Shown here: positions 57,248 through 64,000 of the stretch, piece by piece
Numbering within the stretch: the first letter of the stretch is position 1
Layout of the letters: each line of letters begins with the position of its first letter
DNA from: Barthelona sp. PCE
Taxonomy: Eukaryota > Metamonada: BaSk clade
NCBI GenBank assembly: GCA_040285745.1
Contig: JAUFOR010000002.1
Coordinates: 186,001 to 250,000 of the forward strand
Direction: 5' to 3'
Length of the DNA: 64,000 nucleotides
The notes under the pieces: model-generated
Database searches by the model: none
What the model was told of the DNA's origin: nothing
Seen by the model: the letters and a program-made list of their open reading frames with translations, nothing else
Program-made: the position numbers and the translations under genes

Positions 57248-57672
57248 TGTCCTCCTCTACGATTTATTAAGTCGAAAAGGGGATAAAACTGAGTAGCAGT
57301 TTTACAGGATCAATCTTTTGATGTTGTGTATCTGTGGAACAATATTTTGTGAATCTGGTAGGTTACCCTGAATTTTTAGTTGCTGAGATCTCATTTGTAA
57401 AAGATATAAATTTTTTTGTGCGTGAATCGATTTTGTGGTTATTCACTCGTGTAATGATGGCTTACAAACTATTTTCAAACATGAAATGTGCTGTAATACA
57501 CTGTATACAGTCCCATATTTGAGCAATTTCAAAAACTTCATAAAATTGAAATCCAGTAGTTTAATGGTCCCCTACTCTTACCAATCATAACATTTTACTC
57601 GTAACATGGCAGAAGAAGATAAGCATGTTTAAGAAAGACGTTTCACGTTTTTTTTTCTCTTTCAACGCTTAT
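57248..57672. other. Divergent spacer with a weak open frame
   Basis: About 425 bases between the Myb and roadblock starts. One plus-strand frame is open from a non-ATG codon at 57334 to a TGA near 57522. A 22-nt GTAGGT...TTTTTAG segment inside could be spliced to link it to an ATG at 57320, but no protein family is evident. A pyrimidine-rich block (CGTTTTTTTTTCTCTTTCAACG) of 22 bases sits just before the roadblock ATG at 57673. Confidence 0.35.
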
Positions 57673-57975
57673 ATGTCTCAAATTGAAGAAGCTCTTAGGC
57701 CAATTGTGGCGAACCCCGGGGTCCTAGGCGTCCTGATTCTCAGTGATGCTGGTATTCCACTGAGATGGTGGAAGTTAGATTCAAAAGAAACTGTACACTA
57801 TGCAGCAGTAATCACACCCTTGATTGACAAAGCTCGTGCATTGGTTAAAAACTTTGATAAAGACACTACTGTACCAGACTTTTTGCGTTTGATTCGTCTT
57901 AAGTCAAATCAACATGAAATCCTTGTTACACCAGAAGAAGAGTACAGTTTGGTTGTAATTCAGGGATTAAGCTAA
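57673..57975 (+). CDS. DYNLRB: Dynein light chain roadblock/LC7
   Basis: About 100 residues from MSQIEEALRP, the usual LC7 length; the frame is open upstream to an ATG at 57625, but those 16 residues are unlike the family. The roadblock fold is clear: an N-terminal helix, then VLGVLILSDAGIPLRW, the helix region YAAVITPLIDKARALVKN, FLRLIRLKSNQHEILVTPEE and YSLVVIQ, matching DYNLRB (FLRIRSKKNEIMVAPD; FLIVIQ). It is a homodimeric light chain of cytoplasmic and axonemal dyneins. Confidence 0.92.
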   Translation: MSQIEEALRPIVANPGVLGVLILSDAGIPLRWWKLDSKETVHYAAVITPLIDKARALVKNFDKDTTVPDFLRLIRLKSNQHEILVTPEEEYSLVVIQGLS

Positions 57976-58184
57976 GCGTGAATCCAGATATTTTTCATTG
58001 TACAAAAAACATGCTAGTTGAGTAAAACATGTATTTCAAGGTTATAGAGCAGTTTATATGGCATTGACATCACATTTATATTGATAATATATGCACATCA
58101 ATGCAAAATCTAATACATTTTCAAAATATACTTTTTGTTCCGGTTTGAAACAAACAATGTTTATTCTAAAAAGGTTTTAGATAC
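57976..58184. other. Convergent 3' spacer
   Basis: About 210 A+T-rich bases between the roadblock and nitroreductase stops. It contains several ATATT-type words and nothing else of note. Confidence 0.4.
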
Positions 58185-58739
58185 CTAGAGCATGTGAATA
58201 CGCTTCTCAGTGTGGTAGTTGATAGCGCTCTTCTCAGCAACCTCAGTAGGTTTACCAATTGCAAGAGCCATACGGTAAGTATGACCTTCAGGGTTACCAA
58301 TCATCTCCATGATCTCCTCCTTGACGAAATCAAACAAACCGACGTTAAGGGTTCCGTAACCCTTAGCAGTAGCAAGTAATTGCAATTGCATCATCAATTG
58401 GCCAAGATCAACATCTTCCCAACCCTTAACCTTGGCTCTGTTGTTATCAATGGTGAAGAAAATTACAGTTGCTGCATCACATGTAATAGGACAATCGTTA
58501 GGACGATTCAAGATAGAACCCCAGCTCTCAGGGAGCTTCTCGGTACAGGTCATACCAATGCTGTGAGCACGCTCGTAGTCGTTTAAAGCCCACATGTGAA
58601 CCAAGTTCTGGTTGCAAGCACTGCAAGTCTTGGTAGCAATCTCCAACATTTCAGCAAGTTCAGCTTCTGGAATGGGCTGCTTGTCAAAGTTACGACAGCT
58701 GTAACGGGCTTCGATGGCTTCAGATACGGAGAGGGACAT
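58185..58739 (-). CDS. Nitroreductase-family flavoprotein
   Basis: About 184 residues from MSLSVSEAIEARYSCRNF; an upstream in-frame Met at 58784 would add 15 residues not typical of the family. The start with an (A/S)RxSxRxF motif, the helix IPEAELAEMLEIATKTCSAC and the later GQLMMQLQLLATAKGYGT strand-helix are the nitroreductase pattern for FMN binding at a dimer interface. It probably reduces nitro compounds or quinones with NAD(P)H; similar enzymes are common in anaerobic protists and can activate nitroimidazoles. Codon use is biased to C/G at third positions compared with neighbours, suggesting high expression. The start is preceded by TTTCTTTTCTTACC on its own strand. Confidence 0.9.
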   Translation of the reverse strand: MSLSVSEAIEARYSCRNFDKQPIPEAELAEMLEIATKTCSACNQNLVHMWALNDYERAHSIGMTCTEKLPESWGSILNRPNDCPITCDAATVIFFTIDNNRAKVKGWEDVDLGQLMMQLQLLATAKGYGTLNVGLFDFVKEEIMEMIGNPEGHTYRMALAIGKPTEVAEKSAINYHTEKRIHML

Positions 58740-59937
58740 AGTAATGTGGAATAGGTAAGAAAAGAAATTATGGATTTCATTCACACATCCTATGCTCAGG
58801 AGAGCGTATAGCGAGACTGTTTAGTATTTCAAGACTTGTTTATCCTTATTCGAAGCTTTTAAGTCAAACAGAAGAGAAAAACAAATTAAAATAATGTTAT
58901 GTAAATGGACGACATATCACCGTGCACTATGTAGCAATCCAATGATGCGTACCGTTGTAAAATATGCTAATTATCACGATACATCAATTAATAGTGCAAC
59001 TCAATTAATTTTATCATATTTCAAGAACTCTTTTCACATAAACAACTCGTTTCCAGTAACACATGCAGCTTACACAACATGAAACCTTTCAATTTCAAAG
59101 AGTTACATCTAATTTATTGGTGACATACAGGCGCTAGCCTTCAGACTTTATACTTGAGGTAGTAAACAGCGGAGGGGGACGAAGCGAACCGTCATGTGTA
59201 GTAGGTGTCCGTAGGACCCGATACGGTTTTTCTTACCTTTTTCAAAAAAAAAAAAGTTTTAGGCCACTTCCCGGACGAAACACCCTCTACACGTGAAGGC
59301 GAGCCTTCCCACGTGAGCGTTCCCCGACGTCAATAAACCTACTTCAGTATAACACATACGATCACTTTCCTTATTTACAAACTACAATCCGATCATATTC
59401 TTGTTGAACTGTCATATTCTTGACTACGTTCGTCCAAATACGTTTAAATCATTAATCAGACAATAAATGCTGGCAAGAATCCTTTTATGGATGAGATTGT
59501 TTGAATAGCTGTAAAATAGCTTAACTACAGCCTACTCTTTTGAATAATTTGACACATCACTTTATTAAAAGAACCCAACAAAAACGAAACTTTGTATTAC
59601 TCTCTATTCACAAAAACTGTGAGCAAAATATGCCCAGTTTCAACACATGCCCCAATTTGATCAAGGAAAGTATCTGTATACAGCTATATAAATATGATCA
59701 ACATACTATTGCTTATCAAAACATCTTAAATATGAGAATCATCACTTAAAGAAACGCTGACACGGAGAATACATGTGCTACCTGCTTGAATTAGAGTAAA
59801 GAAACCTTTTGCAAGTGATTTTGTTTTTGACACTTATTACAATAAGTACAACTTATCACTAAGGTTTTTTACATCTTAGCAACAATCTTAACAGCATATC
59901 CATACCTTTTTTAGCATATTTACAACATATAAATACT
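58740..59937. other. 1.2-kb non-coding spacer
   Basis: The longest gene-free stretch in the window, between the nitroreductase and N-myristoyltransferase starts. Several short open frames (for example 59540-59749) have no family resemblance and A+T-driven composition. It holds one clearly different block at 59151-59331, GC-rich and foldable (separate entry). CCATACCTTTTTTAGC lies about 30-45 bases before the myristoyltransferase ATG. Confidence 0.6.
59151..59331. ncRNA. Candidate structured RNA, family and strand unknown
   Basis: A GC-rich island in an A+T-rich spacer that folds by simple pairing. An outer helix joins GGGGGACG (59174-59181) to CGTTCCCC (59318-59325). Inside, GTGTAG..GGTGT (59196-59208) pairs with ACACC..CTACAC (59280-59292), enclosing hairpin CCGTA/TACGG (59209-59226). 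A second hairpin has stem GTGAAGG/CCTTCCCAC (59293-59312). An A12 run at 59244-59255 lies in the interior. No tRNA, 5S, U-snRNA, SRP or RNase P signature was found. T5 at 59227 (plus) or the A12 run (T12 on the minus strand) would stop polymerase III, so a full-length transcript would need polymerase II, or there are two converging small RNAs. No protein frame explains it. Confidence 0.45.
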
Positions 59938-61269
59938 ATGGACGTAAGCAAGCCCACAGCTGAAGCAATGGCTGAAATTAAAGCCAAACACAAATTCTGG
60001 AGCACCCAGCTCGTACCCCAACCAAATTTGGAAGAGAATAACCTGCCTGAAGGACCTATTAAGGATTATAACATTGAAAGTAACCGAGCTGATATCAGAC
60101 CCATACCTTACAACCTTCCTGGTGGGTTCTCATGGGGCCTCATTAATATCAACGACGAAGAAGAACTTGAATCCTTGTTCCGTTTTCTTGAACATCATTA
60201 CGTTGAAGATGATCTTTTACGTTTCAGATATTCAAAGAAGTTTCTCAAGTACGCTCTGTCTTTGCCCAACATGAACCCAGAGTATGTCATTGTTATACGC
60301 GATGCAAACAACAATATTGTAGGTTCGATTACTGGTTCTCCTGCTCACTACAAAATCAGAAATGATGAGTATGATGTCGTAGAGGTCAACTTCCTGTGTG
60401 TTAAGAAGGAGCTCAGGAACCACCGAATTACACCTGTACTTATTAAAGAACTCACTCGACGTTGTAACATTAACGGTATCTTCCAAGCTGTTTATACGGC
60501 AGGAAAACCCCTTCCCAGGCCTTTCTTACGCTCCAACTACTATCATCGTTTGATAAACATTGAGAAACTTATCGATGTTGGTTTCTATGATACAAAGAAG
60601 CGTATAGATATAGAAAAGCGTATCTATGCTCTCCCAGATGTCCCAGTGACCGATTTTCGCCCTGTTGACGAATCAGACTTGCGTATCATCGTTGAGCGTC
60701 TCAATGAATATCAACGAACGTTTGAAATCGCCAGATTATTCACTGTGGAAGAAGCTAGACATCTTTTCCTGCCAATTGACGATGTTGTTTCCAGTTATGT
60801 ATGGGTTGGTGAACGTGAAAGGATTCTTGGCTTCGCATCATGGACTCTTGTTGATATGAGCGTTCTTGAGAACCCTAATCATGATTCTATGCGTGTTGCT
60901 TATCTGAACTACCACTTTCTTACTGATTTTGAGCACTTCAACTGTCCCAAGCCTGAACGATTCACCAACCGGAAACATCCTTCTGATGTAACAGTTGCTG
61001 ATCTGGAGGCTTGTGAAGAAACTATCACCACCCTCAACTTTGAACATGAGCCATTTGTCAACTCGATGAAAACACTCATTGAGAAATCTTTAATACATGC
61101 CAGAGATCATGATGAATGTGACGTGTTTAACTGTTTGGATAACCTCTATAACTCTGTTTATTTGGAAGATTTAATGTTCCTTAGGGGCAGTGGTAAGTTA
61201 CACTATTATCTATTCAACTACCGTGTAGATCCTGTCACACCAGTTGAATGTGGTGCACTATTATACTAA
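59938..61269 (+). CDS. NMT: Glycylpeptide N-myristoyltransferase
   Basis: 443 residues. Family blocks are visible: KFWSTQLVPQ and GFSWGLININDEEEL near the start, the acyl-CoA-binding EVNFLCVKKELRNHRITPVL (about 160-180), the SNYYHRLINIEKLIDVGF block, and a C-terminal domain with YLNYHFLTD and LMFLRGSGKLHYYLFNYR. The C-terminal carboxylate, which acts as the base in known NMTs, follows GALLY, one residue beyond the usual terminal Leu/Gln. It attaches myristate from myristoyl-CoA to N-terminal Gly of proteins such as Arf GTPases. The spliceosome-free frame and third-position bias suggest good expression. The stop is TAAAAAT, convergent with the cyclase. Confidence 0.95.
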   Translation: MDVSKPTAEAMAEIKAKHKFWSTQLVPQPNLEENNLPEGPIKDYNIESNRADIRPIPYNLPGGFSWGLININDEEELESLFRFLEHHYVEDDLLRFRYSKKFLKYALSLPNMNPEYVIVIRDANNNIVGSITGSPAHYKIRNDEYDVVEVNFLCVKKELRNHRITPVLIKELTRRCNINGIFQAVYTAGKPLPRPFLRSNYYHRLINIEKLIDVGFYDTKKRIDIEKRIYALPDVPVTDFRPVDESDLRIIVERLNEYQRTFEIARLFTVEEARHLFLPIDDVVSSYVWVGERERILGFASWTLVDMSVLENPNHDSMRVAYLNYHFLTDFEHFNCPKPERFTNRKHPSDVTVADLEACEETITTLNFEHEPFVNSMKTLIEKSLIHARDHDECDVFNCLDNLYNSVYLEDLMFLRGSGKLHYYLFNYRVDPVTPVECGALLY

Positions 61270-61278
61270 AAATAATGT

Positions 61279-64000
61279 TTATTTTATTTTCAAGTCTTTT
61301 GTTGCATATAGTAAAGGATTAACCTTAACATGAAGTGATTTCACTGCATTCGAACGTGCAGCCAGTTTATCTAATACCTCTTCTCCACTTACATAATCCT
61401 TAACAGGAAGATCTACGTTAAAGTTCATATTAGTATCAAGTCCCTTAAATGCTGGAGGTTCCAGTGGAATGGTAGTGATACCCTTCTTAGCAGTGATAAA
61501 ATATGTATCTTTGGATGCCTTTTCGAATTCAAACTGATTATTGAGTAATTGGTATGTTTTAACATCTACATGTATGAGTCCTGGTTGACCACCGCTCTCT
61601 AACAGACCAACATTGTACACTGTGGGACCAAAAATATCATACGAAAACTTTGAGCCAACAACTCCTGCCAACACTGGTCCTGATGCTATTCCTATTCTCA
61701 GCTTGATATCAAGACCAAATCTTGTCGATACCTGCTTGATGTCATGAATGAACCCCAGTGCGATATCAGCAAGATCACGTGCATGATTAAAGTTGGCGGT
61801 AGGTACACCACTCACAACAATATATGCATCACCAACAGTTTTAACCTTTTCACATGCTGGATACATTGCTATTCTTGCATCTAAACGGTCAAAGACGACG
61901 TTAAGAAGTCCGAGAACATCACCTGCCTGTCTAGTTGAACAGAATGTTGTAAACCCTACAATGTCAGCTTGTAACACTGAACAATTATTTGATTGTTGAG
62001 CCAAACGTAATCTAGTGTCGTCTTTTCGGGGATCACTGTACTGACGAAGACTTTGAGCTAATGGCTGTGGTAATATGTTGTTGAGAAGGTTTGTTGCCTT
62101 TTCTCCTTGTTCATTAGTCTTTTTTAAAAGAATGAGTTGTTTCTTAGATATACCCCGTACCGGTAATGGGATACAAAGAAACAAAAAGAGGTCCTGTATT
62201 TGTGTGTGTGTAATGGAACGATATCCAATTAGTGCTGCTATTAAAAATGAAAAGAACAATGAGTCGATATGATTAATACTGAGGAAAATAACGAATGATA
62301 GAATACAAACAGATATCAAATCATCAATCCAAGGTAGGTCATCATAAGGAATATACTTACTCAGCACTACATAACCGATGGTGTCAATTACCAACACAAA
62401 ATTCAATGCGAAAACAACACGCTTCCAGGTTTTTTCCGTAGCACGGTAGTAGCGTAACAAAAGAAAAGCAAACAGAGGATAACCAATGGACAGGACACCA
62501 AAACCTCCCCAAATAACTGGTGATGTATCCGTTCCCAACACAAGGTACAGGAAAAGAATGAGGAACAACAGACATAATGCAATCAAAAGGGATTTAAGAG
62601 AACCAATGCGATCCTTGAAAAACGTTTGATAATCCTTAAAGGTAAATTTGGCGTTCTTCGCCATCATTGCCTCATCCTTGCGAGAAGCACGAGAACGTCG
62701 ATGTAAGAGGGTTGAACGGGTTCGTTTGAGAGATTTGGGTGATATCCCACTTGTTGCTCGTGAACGCGGTCGAGTAACACTGGGTAAACCAGAAATGATA
62801 CGTTTCAATCGTGGGTTAGCCATAATAGACGGTGAATCAGCGGTTAACAACATATTTGTGTTTTTCTGCACAAAAAAAGTTTGCATTGCGCCCTTTCCTT
62901 TAACAGCTATTGTACCTCTCGAAAAAATTGAGAAGTGCTCAAATAATTCAACTTGTGCCTTGACAGCGGCCGAAATCTGAACATGGTCTTTTGGAGATGA
63001 AGACATCATGCGCGATGCTGTGTTAACAGTATCACCCAGAACATCGAAAAGCATTTTAGTCTTACCCAACACTCCTGCAGAAACTGTACCGTAATGAATA
63101 CCACATCTAATGACAAATGAGTAATCATTTTTCACCTTAATTGCCTCCTGACATGCAAGACAGAAAGAGAGAAGATTGACACATGGTGTTCGTTCATTTC
63201 TGAACAAACCTTTTCCAGCCATGTATATGTGAGAGACTGTCTTAATCGTTTCAATATCATAAATGGTTGCAATCTCATCGAAAGATGAGAAAACGCTGTT
63301 CAAGGCTTGTAGAGACTGAACGGGTGAGACTTGCTTACTATAGTGATCGAAGCCACAAACCTCAATGAAGCATAATGCTGCAGTACGGTCAAGATATTGC
63401 CTTGTGCCGTGTTCTAGTAACGGCTCAACCACTTCTTCCGGCATAGTACGACGGAACAACGTTTCTGAATAGCTTAACATTCTGTTTGTCGTCAACATAT
63501 CGCAAAATGTATTTCTCACTTTTCTTTCCTGTTCTCTGTACAGTAGCGCGAGTGCCACGCATGAAAAGTTTGTGAATAACCAAACAAAAACAAGATCTGA
63601 TTGGTAAAATTGCAAATATACACCCTGAAAAATGGCGCTAAATGCATACCACATAATTGCGAACCGAAACGATATGATTGGTATACTAAATAGTGAGAAT
63701 GCGACAAGTGAAGGTGCCAATAAGAACAAATGCTGCTCTGATGCGAAAACGAAATTGATAACTAATACCAATAACATAGATGTAGACACTATTGAGAACG
63801 TCGCCCATCCCTTCAACTTTGATGACAATATACTTGGGAGCGCTCCGAACAAAACTACAAAACCAATTGCAATCCACAAAATAGCTACTGATAGGTTGGA
63901 AAACTGGTTGTAAGTCTTAATAAAGTGGTATGTGAGACTTGCTATGATGATAACTACAGGAATAATCAAATGCTTAAAAGAATTTGGCTTCTTAAACTCC
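61279..64000 (-). CDS. Class III adenylate cyclase, 12 membrane helices, inverted catalytic order (5' end off window)
   Basis: About 907 visible residues; the frame is open to the right edge without a good ATG, so the N-terminus is missing. Six membrane helices precede a first cyclase domain (about residues 195-380); six more precede a second (about 660-850). Domain 1 has the transition-state Asn/Arg pair (TVNTASRM), an adenine-type Lys (IKTV) and Asp (FDVLG), but lacks metal-binding Asp (IEVCGF, TVSHIY); it resembles the animal C2 domain. Domain 2 keeps both metal Asp (ADIVGF, VGDAYI) and YDIFG, but has LLES where Arg is needed; it resembles animal C1. Together they make one active site producing cAMP. 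A linker between has basic Ser/Arg repeats (RPRSRATSG). Confidence 0.9.
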   Translation of the reverse strand, partial: EFKKPNSFKHLIIPVVIIIASLTYHFIKTYNQFSNLSVAILWIAIGFVVLFGALPSILSSKLKGWATFSIVSTSMLLVLVINFVFASEQHLFLLAPSLVAFSLFSIPIISFRFAIMWYAFSAIFQGVYLQFYQSDLVFVWLFTNFSCVALALLYREQERKVRNTFCDMLTTNRMLSYSETLFRRTMPEEVVEPLLEHGTRQYLDRTAALCFIEVCGFDHYSKQVSPVQSLQALNSVFSSFDEIATIYDIETIKTVSHIYMAGKGLFRNERTPCVNLLSFCLACQEAIKVKNDYSFVIRCGIHYGTVSAGVLGKTKMLFDVLGDTVNTASRMMSSSPKDHVQISAAVKAQVELFEHFSIFSRGTIAVKGKGAMQTFFVQKNTNMLLTADSPSIMANPRLKRIISGLPSVTRPRSRATSGISPKSLKRTRSTLLHRRSRASRKDEAMMAKNAKFTFKDYQTFFKDRIGSLKSLLIALCLLFLILFLYLVLGTDTSPVIWGGFGVLSIGYPLFAFLLLRYYRATEKTWKRVVFALNFVLVIDTIGYVVLSKYIPYDDLPWIDDLISVCILSFVIFLSINHIDSLFFSFLIAALIGYRSITHTQIQDLFLFLCIPLPVRGISKKQLILLKKTNEQGEKATNLLNNILPQPLAQSLRQYSDPRKDDTRLRLAQQSNNCSVLQADIVGFTTFCSTRQAGDVLGLLNVVFDRLDARIAMYPACEKVKTVGDAYIVVSGVPTANFNHARDLADIALGFIHDIKQVSTRFGLDIKLRIGIASGPVLAGVVGSKFSYDIFGPTVYNVGLLESGGQPGLIHVDVKTYQLLNNQFEFEKASKDTYFITAKKGITTIPLEPPAFKGLDTNMNFNVDLPVKDYVSGEEVLDKLAARSNAVKSLHVKVNPLLYATKDLKIK

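Noticed and set aside
57320-57522. Small gene with a 22-nt intron (GTAGGT...TTTTTAG)
   Set aside because: The splice is in phase, but the product has no family resemblance, and the interval is a T-rich promoter region where such matches arise by chance.
59180-59200. tRNA-like B box (minus strand GGTTCGCTTCG) in the structured island
   Set aside because: The surrounding bases do not form a tRNA T-arm with five pairs, and no acceptor or anticodon arm can be drawn at the right spacing.
59195-59210. GTGTAGTAG similar to the U2 snRNA branch-recognition region, and CTTACC at 59232 similar to the U1 5' end
   Set aside because: Neither is at the expected distance from an RNA 5' end, and no Sm site or family stem-loops follow.
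59540-59749. Short plus-strand frame in the 1.2-kb spacer
   Set aside because: Starts in A+T-rich sequence, has no conserved-looking motif and no promoter-like element, so it is probably random.
1-64000. Alternative genetic code (TAA, TAG or TGA as sense)
   Set aside because: All three are used as terminators at the natural ends of conserved proteins, and no conserved protein has an in-frame stop except where an intron explains it.
1-64000. Transposons, CRISPR arrays, retroviral or viral genes
   Set aside because: No transposase, integrase, reverse transcriptase, terminal repeats or spaced direct repeats were seen.

Overview
This is a gene-dense, A+T-rich nuclear segment from a unicellular, flagellated eukaryote. 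Nearly every gene is one uninterrupted reading frame on either strand, with short spacers and several convergent pairs whose stop codons overlap. The standard code fits: TAA, TAG and, rarely, TGA all terminate genes. Flagellar genes (DNAAF4, CFAP418, dynein roadblock, a TPGS1-like protein), a nitroreductase, very few introns, pyrimidine-rich elements such as CCTTTT before many starts, and many stop codons continuing as TAAA suggest an anaerobic metamonad, perhaps parabasalid-like. That placement is inference. The spliceosome is present: U1-70K is encoded here and one gene has a convincing 41-nt intron.

Layout. 1-12 kb: a partial unknown gene, a RAVE subunit 1/DmX-like protein, two coiled-coil proteins, a glucosylceramide-synthase-like enzyme, SLX1 and a frame-broken gene. 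12-22 kb: two unknown proteins, a kinesin-13-like motor, a small membrane protein, CFAP418, RAD52, NTF2, a small longin-like protein, an Rpp21-like protein and DNAAF4. 22-36 kb: a TSC2/RalGAP-like GTPase activator, an ankyrin protein with a possible prenylation box, a TPGS1-like protein, GID8, an unknown protein, U1-70K, a Nup155-like nucleoporin, an eIF4E-binding protein (4E-BP) interrupted by the intron, and an ArfGAP. 36-48 kb: a small helical protein, a large multi-membrane orphan, a PH-LRR protein, a single-pass membrane orphan, Ku70 and a DIS3L2-type exonuclease. 48-64 kb: the TOR kinase, a basic unknown protein, a Myb protein, dynein roadblock, nitroreductase, a 1.2-kb spacer with a strongly structured GC-rich element, N-myristoyltransferase, and a 12-helix class III adenylate cyclase that runs off the right edge.

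Themes. One growth-control axis recurs: TSC2/RalGAP-like GAP, TOR and 4E-BP, with a V-ATPase assembly factor nearby. The main discovery is the 4E-BP. It keeps the STTPGGT phosphosite block, the YDPAELL eIF4E-binding motif, the IPGVT element and a terminal FEME (TOS-like) tail, but the intron splits it so simple gene calling misses it. The TOR FRB domain has lost the residues that contact rapamycin. The cyclase carries its two catalytic domains in the reverse order from animal adenylate cyclases.
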